NCBI GenBank assembly: GCA_021296475.1
Contig: JAGWAJ010000007.1
Coordinates: forward strand, 1,868 to 46,616
Direction of reading: 5' to 3'
DNA from: Acidobacteriota bacterium
GTDB lineage: Bacteria; Acidobacteriota; Vicinamibacteria; Vicinamibacterales; UBA8438
DNA length: 44,749 nt
This document shows positions 8,297 to 20,381 of this stretch, one piece after another. Below the pieces are notes generated by a model, which saw only the letters and a list, made by a program, of their open reading frames with translations, ran no database searches and was not told where the DNA came from. Made by a program: the position numbers and the translations under genes. Positions within the stretch are counted from its first letter, which is position 1, and each line of letters starts with the position of its first letter.

Positions 8297-9847
8297 ATGC
8301 GCGTTCTCGACACCGCCCAGATGCGCGACGCCGATCGCCGCACGATCGACGAGATCGGCATTCCGTCGATCGTCCTCATGGAGAACGCGGGCCGCGCCGT
8401 GGCCGGCGTTATCGAGGCGCGGTTCGAGGCCCGCGAGCGACGGCGCGTGGCCGTCCTGTGCGGGCGCGGGAGCAACGGGGGCGACGGCCTGGTCGTCGCC
8501 CGCGTGCTGGCGGAGGGGGGGGCGTCGGCGACGGTCGTCCTGCTCGCGCGCGGCGAGGACGTCCGGGGTGACGCCCGCGCGAACCTCGACATCGCGCGGC
8601 GGCTCGGGCTCCGTGTTGTCGAGGCGCCGGGCACCGCCGCCTGGGACGCGTGCCGGCCCGCGGTCGCGGGGGCCGACCTCGTCGTCGATGCACTCGTCGG
8701 AACGGGGCTCCGGGCGCCGCTCGAAGGACTGCCGGCCGCGGTGGTGGCCGACGTGAACGCAGCCGGGCGGCCGGTCGTGGCCGTCGACCTGCCGAGCGGG
8801 CTATCGGCCGACACTGGGGCGTGCATCGGCGCCGCGGTCGAGGCCCGGGTCACGGTTACCCTCGGGGCGCCGAAGGTCCCGCTGGTTGTCTCGCCGGCCG
8901 CTGATCGGGCCGGCGAGATGGTCGTCGCCGACATCGGCATCCCCGCGCGCGTGGTGGACGAGCTGGGCGGGCCGCGCGTCGAGCTGCTGACGCGCGGCGA
9001 CCTGCGCGTGTGCCTGCCGGCGCGGGCTCGCGACGCGCACAAGGGCGATTGCGGGCGGGTCGTGGTGGTGGCGGGCTCGCCGGGCAAGACCGGCGCGGCG
9101 CGACTGGCCGGCACCGGTGCCCTGCGGTCGGGCGCCGGCCTGGTGACGGTCGCCACGCCGGCGTCGTGCGTCGGCCCGGTCGCGGTGGTGCCCGAGTACA
9201 TGACGGCGGCGCTGCCGGAGACGGAAGACGGAACCGTCCGGGGCACCGCCGCGGAGGTCGTGCTGGGGCTCGGCGCGGACGTCGTCGCCGTCGGTCCGGG
9301 GCTGGGCGTCGGCCCGGAGCCGCGGGCGCTGGTCCGCGCTCTCGTCGAACGCGTGCCGGGGCCGCTGGTGCTCGACGCGGACGCCATCACCGTGCTCGCC
9401 GGCGATGCGGGCGTGCTGGCGCTCCGGCGGGGCCGCGTCACGGTGGCGACGCCGCACCCCGGCGAGATGGCGCGGCTTGCGGGGATGGCGGTGGGCGAAG
9501 TGCAGGCGAACCGAATCGGGGTCGCGCTGCGCTTCGCCGAGGAGCACGGGGTGCACGTCGTGCTGAAGGGTGCCCGGAGCATCATCGCGGCTCCCTCCGG
9601 CGCTGTCCGGGTCAACGCCTCCGGCAACCCGGGCATGGCCACCGGGGGCACGGGCGACGTCCTGACCGGCGTGGTGGCGGCGTGGCTCGCCCAGGCCGAC
9701 GATGCGGAGGCGGCGACGTCCCTCGCCGTGCACCTGCACGGCCGGGCGGGCGACCTGGCCGCGCAGCGCGTCGGCGAGACCGCCCTGGTGGCCGGCGACG
9801 TGGCCAAGCATCTCGGGGCGGCGGTCCTGGAGTTGGCGGGGGGCTGA
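8297..9847 (+). CDS. nnr: Bifunctional NAD(P)H-hydrate epimerase / ADP-dependent dehydratase
   Basis: This enzyme repairs hydrated NAD(P)H. The N-terminal YjeF_N epimerase (about residues 1-215) contains M-E-N-A-G, GRGSNGGDGLVVAR and the D-A-L-V-G-T-G-L segment. The C-terminal ribokinase-like dehydratase (about 235-516) contains H-K-G-D-x-G-R-V, the GPGLG loop and the catalytic-loop motif A-T-G-G-T-G-D-V-L-T-G near residue 450. The 516-residue length fits the fused form. It is followed six bases later by tsaE, a pairing seen in many bacteria (yjeF-yjeE). Confidence 0.96.
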   Translation: MRVLDTAQMRDADRRTIDEIGIPSIVLMENAGRAVAGVIEARFEARERRRVAVLCGRGSNGGDGLVVARVLAEGGASATVVLLARGEDVRGDARANLDIARRLGLRVVEAPGTAAWDACRPAVAGADLVVDALVGTGLRAPLEGLPAAVVADVNAAGRPVVAVDLPSGLSADTGACIGAAVEARVTVTLGAPKVPLVVSPAADRAGEMVVADIGIPARVVDELGGPRVELLTRGDLRVCLPARARDAHKGDCGRVVVVAGSPGKTGAARLAGTGALRSGAGLVTVATPASCVGPVAVVPEYMTAALPETEDGTVRGTAAEVVLGLGADVVAVGPGLGVGPEPRALVRALVERVPGPLVLDADAITVLAGDAGVLALRRGRVTVATPHPGEMARLAGMAVGEVQANRIGVALRFAEEHGVHVVLKGARSIIAAPSGAVRVNASGNPGMATGGTGDVLTGVVAAWLAQADDAEAATSLAVHLHGRAGDLAAQRVGETALVAGDVAKHLGAAVLELAGG

Positions 9848-9853
9848 GCGGTC

Positions 9854-10306
9854 GTGCAGGGCATCTACGAGAGCCATTCCGAATCGGAGACGGCGGAAGT
9901 CGCCCGGCGCCTGGCCGGCGAGCTTCCGCGGCGCTCCGCGGTCCTGCTCTACGGCGACCTTGGCGCCGGCAAGACGGCGTTCGTGCGGGGCCTCGTGGCC
10001 GGTGCGGGCGGGGAGCCGGACGACGTCAGCAGCCCGACCTTCGTGCTCATGCAGGAGTACGGCGGCGACCGGCGGGTCGACCACGTCGACCTCTATCGGT
10101 TGCGAGAGCCCGAGGTCGAGGACTTCGCGGACGAGTTGGCGGACCGGCTGGCCGGCGACGGCATCGTCGCCATCGAGTGGGCCGACCGCTTGACCTGGCC
10201 GATCGAGGGCGCCGTCCACGTGCGGATCGACGACCTGGGCGGGGACGCGCGCCGGATTCGCATCGACGGCCCGGGCCCGGGCCCGGGGCAGAGGGCAGCG
10301 CGGTAG
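9854..10306 (+). CDS. tsaE: tRNA threonylcarbamoyladenosine biosynthesis ATPase TsaE
   Basis: This 150-residue P-loop ATPase of the t6A tRNA-modification complex (partner of TsaB/TsaD) has Walker A GDLGAGKT at 34-41, S-P-T-F at 60-63 and the family motif H-V-D-L-Y-R-L at 77-83. E-W-A-D-R follows near residue 110. The GTG at 9854 fits the usual length and lies six bases after nnr. The C-terminus is a low-complexity G-P-G-P-G-P-G tail encoded by a GGCCC-type repeat, probably not functional. Confidence 0.95.
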   Translation: MQGIYESHSESETAEVARRLAGELPRRSAVLLYGDLGAGKTAFVRGLVAGAGGEPDDVSSPTFVLMQEYGGDRRVDHVDLYRLREPEVEDFADELADRLAGDGIVAIEWADRLTWPIEGAVHVRIDDLGGDARRIRIDGPGPGPGQRAAR

Positions 10307-10310
10307 AGCG

Positions 10311-10340
10311 GCGTCGCCTTCTCGCGGAAGGCGCAGACGC
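10311..10340. terminator. Hairpin between convergent tsaE and guaB
   Basis: GCGTC-GCCTT pairs with AAGGC and GACGC across a seven-base loop, with a three-base bulge on the 3' arm. It sits just after the tsaE stop and about 100 bases beyond the guaB stop, in a convergent interval. There is no U-tract, so it is at best a weak or bidirectional terminator. Confidence 0.35.
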
Positions 10341-10442
10341 ACTGCAGGCATGGCCGGGCGGGAATCGGAGCCGCGGGTCACGGCTTCCGAGCCAGGGGCC
10401 GAAGCGCCGCCGGCGAGGTGGACGGCTGCGTCCGGAGCAGCC

Positions 10443-11975
10443 CTACTCGCTGCGGTAGTTCGGCGCTTCCTTCGTGATCACCACGTCGTGCACGTGGCTC
10501 TCGCGCACGCCGGCGGGCGTGATGCGCACCAGCTCCGCGTGCTGCTGCAGCGCGGGGATGTCGGCGGCGCCGCAGTAGCCCATGCCGGCGCGCAGCCCGC
10601 CGACGAGCTGGTGGATCATCGCCCCGACGCTGCCCTTGTGCGGGACCCGGCCCTCGATGCCCTCCGGCACCAGCTTGGACGGTTCCTCGCCGACCGGGGC
10701 GCCGGTGTCGACGTCCTCCTGGAAGTAGCGGTCACCGCTCCCGCTGCGCATCGCGCCGATCGACCCCATGCCGCGGTACTCCTTGAAGCTGCGGCCCTGG
10801 TACAGGATGAGCTCGCCGGGGCTTTCGTCGGTGCCCGCGAAGAGGCTGCCGATCATCACCGCGCTCGCGCCGACCGCGGCCGCCTTCGTCAGGTCCCCGG
10901 AGTAGCGCACGCCGCCGTCGGCTATGACAGGGATCCCGTGCGGCGCCGCGGCGCGGCTGCACTCGGCGACCGCGGTCACCATCGGCACGCCGATGCCGGC
11001 GACGATGCGCGTGGTGCAGATCGAGCCCGAACCGATGCCCACCTTGACGCCGTCGACGCCGAGGTCGATCAGGGCCCGCGTGCCGTCCGCGGTGGCCACG
11101 TTGCCGGCCATCAGGTCGACGGACGGAAACTCGCGGCGCAGCCGGCGCGCCATCGCGATCACGTTCTCGGAGTGCCCGTGCGCGCTGTCGAGCACGAGCA
11201 GGTCGACATGGGCGGCGACCAGCGCCTCGGCGCGCTCGATGGTGTCCGCCGCGACGCCCACCGCCGCGCCGACGCGCAGGCGGCCCAGCGAGTCCTTGCA
11301 GGCGTTCGGGTACTTGATCGCCTTCTGGATGTCCTTCACCGTGATCAGGCCGCGCAGGTTGAAGTCCTGGTCGACGACCAGCAGCTTCTCGACGCGGTGG
11401 CGGTGCAGGATCTCGCGGGCCTGGGCCAGGGTCGTGCCGACCGGGACGGTGATCAGCCGCTCGCTCGTCATCACCTCCGAGATCGGGCGTTGCACGTCGC
11501 CGTGGAAGCGCAGATCGCGGTTCGTGAGGATGCCGACCAGCCGCCCCTCGTTCCGGCCGTCCTCGGTGATCGGCACGCCCGAGATGCGGTACTTCTTCAT
11601 CAACGCCAGGGCCTGGTAGACGCTGCTGTGGGGAGCGAGCGTGATCGGGTTGACGATCATGCCGCTCTCGGAGCGCTTCACCCGGTCGACCTCGGATGCC
11701 TGATCGGCGATGTCGAGGTTCTTGTGAATGATGCCCAGGCCGCCGAGCTGGGCCATGGCGATCGCCATGCGCGACTCGGTGACGGTGTCCATCGCGGCGC
11801 TGATGACGGGCACGTTCAGGGCGATGTTGCGGGTCAGCCGGGTGGTGACGTCGACCTCGTTCGGCAGGACGGCCGAGTGCCGCGGCTTCAGCGAGACGTC
11901 ATCGAAGGTGAGGGCGATCGGCAGAGCGGCCACCGCCCGCGCGCCGGTCGATGCGTCGTCGGTCTTGACACTCAT
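10443..11975 (-). CDS. guaB: Inosine-5'-monophosphate dehydrogenase
   Basis: This enzyme oxidises IMP to XMP with NAD+, the committed step to GMP. Its 510 residues comprise a split TIM barrel with an inserted Bateman module of two CBS domains (about 105-225). The catalytic cysteine is in G-S-G-S-I-C-T-T-R (C320). The N-terminal motif [10 protein letters not shown] and the flap-region motif R-G-M-G-S are present. The ATG lies three bases after the secA stop, so the two genes are almost certainly co-transcribed and perhaps translationally coupled. Confidence 0.97.
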   Translation of the reverse strand: MSVKTDDASTGARAVAALPIALTFDDVSLKPRHSAVLPNEVDVTTRLTRNIALNVPVISAAMDTVTESRMAIAMAQLGGLGIIHKNLDIADQASEVDRVKRSESGMIVNPITLAPHSSVYQALALMKKYRISGVPITEDGRNEGRLVGILTNRDLRFHGDVQRPISEVMTSERLITVPVGTTLAQAREILHRHRVEKLLVVDQDFNLRGLITVKDIQKAIKYPNACKDSLGRLRVGAAVGVAADTIERAEALVAAHVDLLVLDSAHGHSENVIAMARRLRREFPSVDLMAGNVATADGTRALIDLGVDGVKVGIGSGSICTTRIVAGIGVPMVTAVAECSRAAAPHGIPVIADGGVRYSGDLTKAAAVGASAVMIGSLFAGTDESPGELILYQGRSFKEYRGMGSIGAMRSGSGDRYFQEDVDTGAPVGEEPSKLVPEGIEGRVPHKGSVGAMIHQLVGGLRAGMGYCGAADIPALQQHAELVRITPAGVRESHVHDVVITKEAPNYRSE

Positions 11976-11978
11976 CCG

Positions 11979-14882
<2,904 letters not shown>

Positions 14883-15050
14883 CAGGGAATCACGGGACGG
14901 CGGAGGTCGGCCGACACGAGGTGACCCGTCGGATTACGCGGTCATCAGTCGCCGGTCACGCGGTCTGCCATCCGCGCGGCTTCTGAAATCGTAGCCACGC
15001 GAAGCAGCGGACGCAAGTACGAGACCGAGCGGGGTTGGAGCGTCCGGGGA

Positions 15051-15077
15051 GCCTGCGCCTCCCGCGGGGAGGCAGGC
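15051..15077 (-). terminator. Strong GC hairpin downstream of the M23 peptidase gene
   Basis: GCCTG-CG-CCTCCC-GC-GGGGAGG-CAGGC forms a long, nearly perfect stem 23 bases beyond the stop of the M23 gene (15100), in the gap before secA. It has no T-tract. It may separate M23 transcription from the secA-guaB unit. The remaining bases of this gap (14883-15050) hold nothing else that I recognise. Confidence 0.4.
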
Positions 15078-15099
15078 GCCGTTCCCCGGGGGGCGGATC

Positions 15100-15990
15100 C
15101 TAGTTGGCGGCGAGGTCGGATTGACGGTCCACCAGCAGACGGAGAGGATTGACGTGGCGTCCGTCGGCGAGCACTTCGTAGTGCACGTGGGAGCCCGTCG
15201 CTCGCCCGGTTGCGCCGACGTAGCCAATCAGGTCCCCGCGCTGCACGGTCGTCCCGGGGAGGACGGCGAACTCCGAAAGATGACCGTAGCGGCTCTGGAT
15301 CCCGAAACCGTGGTCGATCTCGATTAGATTGCCGTAGTTGCCGCTGCGTCGCGCCGAGATGACGCGCCCGTGCGCGGTCGCGTATACCGGTTCGCCGGTC
15401 CGGGTCGAGATGTCGACGGCAGCGTGGAACTCGCGATCTCCGGTGAACGGATCGCGACGGTAACCGTAACCGCCGGACACCCATCCGTCCGCCGGCCACA
15501 AGGTGGGCAGCGCGCCCGCGATCGCTTCGCGCCGCGCGACGTCGTACTGCAGCACGCGGATCCGGTGATCCACGGTCCCGAGCAGATCGCTGAGCAGATC
15601 GAAGGCGGGAGCCGTTGCGTGACTCACGTCACTCTGGTCGACGGTGACCCGCAGGGCCCGCGGAATCCTATCCATCGGCGGACTGGACGCATTGGTGCGC
15701 GCGATGCGCGTCGAAAGCCGCGTTATGGCCGTCTGCAGGGTGACGATGTCGCGGCTCAGCGCCGCCGCCGCCGTCCGGTAGCGCGCGTTCTCCAGATCGA
15801 GGCGGGCGGATTCCACCTGCAGCCGGTTGATCTCGTTGAGGGCGGCACTGTGCCGCTGCAATCCCCACCCGAGCGGGACGACGACCGCCAGCGTCAGTAT
15901 CGACACCACCAGCCGGATCCGGAGTGTGAAGCGACGCACATGCCCGGTCGCACGGTCGGCGACGATGAACGAGTAGCGGGTAGGCAGCAT
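15100..15990 (-). CDS. M23 family metallopeptidase (LytM-type), membrane-anchored
   Basis: This 296-residue protein has an N-terminal cytoplasmic basic stretch, one membrane segment at about 25-43, a coiled-coil region (about 48-100) and a C-terminal LytM/M23 domain. Zinc ligands are visible: H189 and D193 in H-A-A-V-D, and the H-V-H pair at 268-270. The domain begins with G-G-Y-G-Y-R-R-D-P-F-T-G. Such proteins cleave peptidoglycan cross-bridge peptides or activate amidases in the periplasm. The ATG at 15990 was chosen because MLPTRYSFIVADRATG is a typical N-terminus of this family and a promoter-like TTGTGCTAGACT lies 35-46 bases upstream. Confidence 0.9.
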   Translation of the reverse strand: MLPTRYSFIVADRATGHVRRFTLRIRLVVSILTLAVVVPLGWGLQRHSAALNEINRLQVESARLDLENARYRTAAAALSRDIVTLQTAITRLSTRIARTNASSPPMDRIPRALRVTVDQSDVSHATAPAFDLLSDLLGTVDHRIRVLQYDVARREAIAGALPTLWPADGWVSGGYGYRRDPFTGDREFHAAVDISTRTGEPVYATAHGRVISARRSGNYGNLIEIDHGFGIQSRYGHLSEFAVLPGTTVQRGDLIGYVGATGRATGSHVHYEVLADGRHVNPLRLLVDRQSDLAAN

Positions 15991-16024
15991 GGCTGTTCTG
16001 GGTGAGCCGCGGTCAGACCGGGGG

Positions 16025-16036
16025 AGTCTAGCACAA
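16025..16036 (-). promoter_or_regulatory. Candidate extended -10 promoter of the M23 gene
   Basis: On the minus strand the sequence is TTGTGCTAGACT, a TG-x-TAGACT extended -10 element that would give a 5' UTR of roughly 28 bases. No TTGACA-like -35 is seen. The same 12-mer with one change (TTGTGCTAGGCT) occurs upstream of metK, which supports it as a genuine promoter element in this genome. Confidence 0.4.
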
Positions 16037-16097
16037 CTGCGGCGGCTTGCCCGGGGCACGGCACGTCGAACGGTCGGCCCGGGGGTCGGGATGCGCG

Positions 16098-17609
16098 TCA
16101 CCTCCAGTCGGCGCTTCTGTACTGCAGTGCCTCGGCGACGTGCGGCGCCGCGATCCGATCCGCGGCGTCGAGGTCGGCGATCGTGCGCGCGACGCGGAGC
16201 ACGCGATCGTAGGCGCGGGCGCTGAGCGCCAGGCGTCCGGCGGCGGTGGCGAGGAGCCGCGCCGCGTCCAGTGCCGGCCGGCAGTGCCGGCGCAGGGTGC
16301 TTCCCGACAGGTCGGCGTTGAGGAGCAGCGGTCCGCTTTCGATCCGGTTCGCCTGCCGCCGGCGCGCGGCCTCCACCCGGCTGCGCACCGCGGCGGAGAC
16401 CTCGCCGGACGGCGCCGCGGCCAGTTCGTCGAGTCGGAGCGCGGGAACCTCGACGACGAGATCGACGCGATCGAGGAGCGGCCCCGACATCCGGTTTCGG
16501 TAGCGCCGGAGCTGTGGTGGCGTGCACCGGCACGGGCGCCGCCCGTCGCCCCAGTGTCCGCAGGGGCACGGGTTCGTCGCGGCGACCAGCATCAGGCGGG
16601 CGGGGAACTCGACGCTCCGTGCCGCCCGGGCGACGCGAACGACGCCCTCCTCGAGCGGCTCGCGCAACGCATCGAGGGCGCGCCGTTCGAACTCGAGCAG
16701 CTCGTCGAGGAACAGCACGCCGTTGTGGGCGAGGCTCGCCTCGCCGGGCCGGGGATCCCTCCCACCGCCGACCAGCGCGACGTCGGAGATCGTGTGATGC
16801 GGCGCCCGAAACGGCCTGGTCGTCAGGAGTCCGGTCGGGAAGCCGAGCAGCCCGGCGACCGAATGGACCGACGTCGTCTCGACGGCTTCCGCGAAGCTCG
16901 GCGGTGGCAGCAGACCCGGCAGGCGGCGCGCGAGCAGGGTCTTGCCGGCGCCGGGCGGTCCGATGAGGAACAGGTGGTGCCGGCCCGCCGCGGCGATCTC
17001 CAGGGCGCGGCGCGCGACTGCCTGCCCCTTGATGTCGGCGAGGTCCGGAACGTCCCGGACCGGCGCGCGGCTCTCGCCGGCCGTCGCGGCACGTACCGGA
17101 GCCTTCCCGGTGAGTACCTCGACCGCGTCGGCGAGGGTGTCGACCGGGACCAGCGGCAGATCGGACACCGCTGCCGCCTCGTCCCCGTTCGACGCGGGCA
17201 GCACCAGACGCCGGCCGGCGCGGCGCGCCGCCAGCGCCACCGGGAGCATGCCGGGCGTCGCCTGGACCGCCCCGTCGAGGGACAGCTCGCCCACGACGAG
17301 CGTGTTCTCCAGGCAACCGGGCGGCACGTGACCGTCCGCGGCGAGCACGCCGATGGCAATGGGGAGATCGAACGCGGTCCCGCGCTTCCGGACGTCCGCC
17401 GGGGCCAGATTCACGGTGACCCGGTGATCCGGGAAGGTCAGCCCGGAGTTGCGGATGGCGCTGCGCACGCGGTCGCGGCTCTCGCGGACCGTCGAGTCCG
17501 GCAGGCCGACCAGGACGAACGCGGGCAGGCCGAAGGAGACGTCGACCTCTACCTGCACCTCCGTCGCGTCGACGCCGACGATCGTGGCCGACCGCACATG
17601 AGCAAGCAC
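16098..17609 (-). CDS. comM: YifB/ComM family Mg-chelatase-like AAA+ ATPase
   Basis: Members of this family are hexameric helicases; ComM promotes branch migration during natural transformation. The N-terminal Lon-protease-like domain (about 1-170) contains V-G-L-P-D-x-x-V-R-E-S. The AAA+ domain has Walker A GPPGAGKT at 217-224 and Walker B L-F-L-D-E at 299-303. A cysteine cluster N-P-C-P-C-G...C-x-C spans about 347-362, and the Mg_chelatase C-terminal domain follows. The GTG at 17609 is inferred because it gives M-L-A-H-V-R-S-A-T, the standard N-terminus, and the usual length of about 503 residues; the in-frame extension upstream is Pro/Gly/Ala-rich. Whether this organism is transformable is not shown here. 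Confidence 0.9.
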   Translation of the reverse strand: MLAHVRSATIVGVDATEVQVEVDVSFGLPAFVLVGLPDSTVRESRDRVRSAIRNSGLTFPDHRVTVNLAPADVRKRGTAFDLPIAIGVLAADGHVPPGCLENTLVVGELSLDGAVQATPGMLPVALAARRAGRRLVLPASNGDEAAAVSDLPLVPVDTLADAVEVLTGKAPVRAATAGESRAPVRDVPDLADIKGQAVARRALEIAAAGRHHLFLIGPPGAGKTLLARRLPGLLPPPSFAEAVETTSVHSVAGLLGFPTGLLTTRPFRAPHHTISDVALVGGGRDPRPGEASLAHNGVLFLDELLEFERRALDALREPLEEGVVRVARAARSVEFPARLMLVAATNPCPCGHWGDGRRPCRCTPPQLRRYRNRMSGPLLDRVDLVVEVPALRLDELAAAPSGEVSAAVRSRVEAARRRQANRIESGPLLLNADLSGSTLRRHCRPALDAARLLATAAGRLALSARAYDRVLRVARTIADLDAADRIAAPHVAEALQYRSADWR

Positions 17610-17806
17610 GGTGCCGCCCGTAGCAAGCAACGCGCCAGCATCCGCCGCAACGCTGCCGGCGCGGGCTTGTCGGGGCGAGAGCGCCGCGGTGCAGGAAGTG
17701 CCACCGCCGGGCGGCGGGCGCGGTGCGGAAACCGCGCCCGGCACGACCCGCGCCGGGCGCCGCGTCGTCCGCGTATGATTCAGCCGGGCGGAGGGACGCG
17801 GGCTGC

Positions 17807-18484
17807 ATGCGGCTGTCGGTCATCATTCCGGTCTTCAACGAGCGCGCCACGATCCACGAACTGTTGCGGCGCGTCGCCGCCGTCGATGTGGACAAGGAGG
17901 TCGTGGTCGTCGACGACGGCTCGACGGACGGCACACGGGACGTCCTGGCGCGGCTCGGCGACGGCGGTCCCACCGTGGTGCTGCACGGGGCCAACCAGGG
18001 CAAGGGAGCCGCCATCCGGACCGGGCTGCAGCACGTGACAGGCGACTTCGTGCTGGTGCAGGACGCCGATCTGGAGTACGACCCGGACGACTACCATCGG
18101 CTCCTGCGGACGCGGGAGGAGCAGGGCGCGGATGCGGTCTACGGGTCGCGATTCGCTGGCGGGCGCCCGGAAATGACGCTGAGCCATCGGATCGGCAACC
18201 AGTTGCTGACGGGGATCACGAACGCGCTGTTCGGGTCCGCGCTGACCGACATGGAGACCTGCTACAAGCTGATTCGCCGGCGGGTGCTCGCCGAGTTGGA
18301 CATCACCGCGAACGGCTTCAGCGTCGAGCCGGAGATCACCGCCAAGCTCCTGCGGAGGGGGATCGCCATCCACGAGGTGCCGATCGCGTACGTGGGGAGG
18401 AGCTTCGCCGAAGGCAAGAAGATCTCCTGGCGGGACTTCCTCGGCGCCGTCTGGACGCTGCTCAAGCTTCGCGTTACGGCCTGA
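17807..18484 (+). CDS. Family 2 glycosyltransferase (polyprenyl-phosphate sugar transferase-like)
   Basis: This 225-residue GT-A fold enzyme has SVIIPVFNE at the N-terminus, D-D-G-S at 36-39, the N-Q-G-K-G-A-A-I-R-T-G segment and the metal-binding D-A-D at 86-88. A later D-M-E-T-C-Y-K region is typical of dolichol/undecaprenyl-phosphate mannose or glucose synthases. The C-terminal membrane segments found in GtrB-like members are absent. It probably charges a lipid carrier with a sugar for envelope glycan or glycoprotein synthesis. The ATG at 17807 is preceded by GGAGGG about 11 bases upstream. Confidence 0.88.
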   Translation: MRLSVIIPVFNERATIHELLRRVAAVDVDKEVVVVDDGSTDGTRDVLARLGDGGPTVVLHGANQGKGAAIRTGLQHVTGDFVLVQDADLEYDPDDYHRLLRTREEQGADAVYGSRFAGGRPEMTLSHRIGNQLLTGITNALFGSALTDMETCYKLIRRRVLAELDITANGFSVEPEITAKLLRRGIAIHEVPIAYVGRSFAEGKKISWRDFLGAVWTLLKLRVTA

Positions 18485-18485
18485 G

Positions 18486-18511
18486 CGCGGGCGGCGCCAA
18501 GCCGGCCCGCG
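18486..18511. terminator. Hairpin between the convergent glycosyltransferase and aldehyde dehydrogenase genes
   Basis: CGCGGGC pairs with GCCCGCG, and inside it GGC pairs with GCC around the loop GCCAA. The result is a ten-pair stem with one bulged base, filling most of the 37 bases between two convergent stop codons. It has no U-tract. Position and strength make it a plausible bidirectional terminator. Confidence 0.45.
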
Positions 18512-18521
18512 GACCGCCGCC

Positions 18522-20324
18522 TCAACCTGTGCCGCCGTCCACCTCGAGAAGGATGTCGCGCCCGGCGGCGAGGTCCCTTGCGGCCGGCGTCACGATCGTC
18601 CGCGGGTCGATCCGAATCGGGCGTCCGGCGGCGAGCGCGCCGCGGACATCCGCCTCGCACACGAACGCGGCCGGCTCCGCGGGAACCGTCGGCTCCGCCG
18701 GCCGTCCCTGTTCAGGCGGCGAGACCCTCCGGGATCCCGCCGCCTCGGCATCGCCACCGGACTCGCTGCTTCCGGCCTCGTTCGCGGCGCCGGCTCCGAG
18801 GTAATCGTCGATCCGCGCCGCGAGCGCGGATGGGTCGAGCACCGCGGGCCTCGCGGCGCGAGCCGGTGCGGCCGGCCGGGGGAGGGCGTGCGGCGCCTCG
18901 CCGGTCGAGGCCGGCCGCACCTCGTAGGCGAGGCGCTTGACGTTCAACAGGTGTCGCGGCGAGATGTTGTCGGAGGTGATGTTGCCGCCCAGGCCTCCGC
19001 AGCCGAGGGTCAGCGCCGGATCGAGTCCGGTCGTCAGTCCGATGGAGCCGTGCGTGGTCGGGCTGTTGACCACGATGCGGAACGCCGGCTTCTGCAGGCC
19101 GAACTCGAGGATGACGGTGTCGTCCCGAGAGTGGATGGCCATCGTGTGGCCCATGCCGCCGTAGCGGAGGATCTCCTTGCAGCGCTCGCACCCCTCCCGC
19201 CAGTCGGCCACCTCGTAGAAGGCAAGCACGGGGCAGAGCTTCTCGATAGAGAGCGGATGGTCGCGGCCGACGCCTGCGAGCGGGGCGATGAGGACGCGCG
19301 TCTTCGGCGGCACGTCGATTCCCGCCCGGCGTGCGACCTCGACCGCCGACCGGCCCACCAGGTCGGGATGCGGCAGCCGCTTGGGGGTCACGAGGGCGGC
19401 CGCCACCGCCGCGCGCTCCGGCTCGTTCAGAAAGTAGCCGCCGGCGGCCCGGAACGCGTGCCGGACTTCCTCGGCGACTGCCGCGTCGGCGATCACGGCA
19501 TTCTCGGAGGAGCAGAGCAGGCCGTTGTCGAAGGTCTTGCCGGTGACGATGTCGCGCACCGCCTTCGCCACGTCCGCGGACTGCTCGATGTACGCGGGTG
19601 CATTCCCCGGGCCGACCCCGTACGCCGGCTTGCCCGCCGAGTACGCGGCGCGTACCAGGCCCAGCCCCCCGGTGGCGAGAATGACGGCTATCTCGCGGCG
19701 GCGCATGAGCGCCTGGGTGCCGGCCACCGTTACGGTCGTGAGCCAGGAGATGGCTCCGTCGGGCGCACCGGCCTCCCGCGCCGCGGCCGCCAAGAGCTCG
19801 GCGGTGCGGGTGATGCAGCCCTGGGCGGCCGGATGCGGGCTCAGCACGATGGCGCAACGAGCCTTGAGGGCGATCAGCAGCTTGTAGATGGCCGTCGACG
19901 TCGGATTGGTCGACGGCACGATGGCCGCGACGGGGCCGAACGGCTCGGCGATCTCGACGACGCGGCGGTCCTCATGGCGGGCGATCACTCCGACCGTCGT
20001 CATCGGCCGAATGAAGGCATGGACGTTGCGGGCGGCGAAGAGGTTCTTCTGGACCTTGTCCGCGGCGACCCCGAAGCCGGTCTCCTCGACGGCGGCCCCG
20101 GCGAGCTCTTCCGCGTGCCGTTCGGCCGCCCGGGCCATCGCTTCGACGATGTCGTCCGTCCGGGCCTGGGAGAGCTCCCCGAGGCGGAGCTGCGCGTCGG
20201 CGGCGCGCGCCGCCTGTCGGGCCGCATCCGCTTCGGAACGGGCGTCGCGGTCCGCGGTCTCCGGTGCGTCGGCCATGGACGGGTGGGAACGCGCGAAGCT
20301 GCTCCGGCCTGGCTGGCCCGCCAT
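18522..20324 (-). CDS. BMC-associated acylating-type aldehyde dehydrogenase with C-terminal extension
   Basis: This 600-residue protein (numbered from ATG 20324) has an aldehyde dehydrogenase core from about 55 to 470. It has the P-S-T-N-P-T-S-T segment of CoA-acylating enzymes, the active-site motif T-F-D-N-G-L-L-C-S-S-E (catalytic C271) and a C-terminal G-N-I-T-S-D-N-I-S-P-R-H-L-L-N segment. The C-S-S-E context resembles AdhE/SauS-type enzymes more than PduP/EutE. After the core come a Pro/Ala linker, a short amphipathic stretch (D-P-S-A-L-A-A-R-I-D-D-Y-L, about 497-509) that could be an encapsulation peptide, a disordered linker, and a final 45-residue piece with I-V-T-P-A-A-R-D-L-A. ATG 20324 has GAGG six bases upstream; ATG 20276 and GTG 20336 are alternatives. 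It lies 57 bases after a BMC shell gene, so its product is probably housed in a microcompartment, converting a toxic aldehyde to acyl-CoA. Confidence 0.85.
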   Translation of the reverse strand: MAGQPGRSSFARSHPSMADAPETADRDARSEADAARQAARAADAQLRLGELSQARTDDIVEAMARAAERHAEELAGAAVEETGFGVAADKVQKNLFAARNVHAFIRPMTTVGVIARHEDRRVVEIAEPFGPVAAIVPSTNPTSTAIYKLLIALKARCAIVLSPHPAAQGCITRTAELLAAAAREAGAPDGAISWLTTVTVAGTQALMRRREIAVILATGGLGLVRAAYSAGKPAYGVGPGNAPAYIEQSADVAKAVRDIVTGKTFDNGLLCSSENAVIADAAVAEEVRHAFRAAGGYFLNEPERAAVAAALVTPKRLPHPDLVGRSAVEVARRAGIDVPPKTRVLIAPLAGVGRDHPLSIEKLCPVLAFYEVADWREGCERCKEILRYGGMGHTMAIHSRDDTVILEFGLQKPAFRIVVNSPTTHGSIGLTTGLDPALTLGCGGLGGNITSDNISPRHLLNVKRLAYEVRPASTGEAPHALPRPAAPARAARPAVLDPSALAARIDDYLGAGAANEAGSSESGGDAEAAGSRRVSPPEQGRPAEPTVPAEPAAFVCEADVRGALAAGRPIRIDPRTIVTPAARDLAAGRDILLEVDGGTG

Positions 20325-20381
20325 GCGTCGCCTCACGGCTCCGCCCGGCGCCCAACCAAGCCTGCGGGAGCCCGCGTCGTT

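Noticed and set aside
10269-10288. GGGCCC-type repeat as a regulatory element
   Set aside because: It lies inside the tsaE 3' end and encodes a G-P-G-P-G-P-G tail; simple low complexity in GC-rich DNA.
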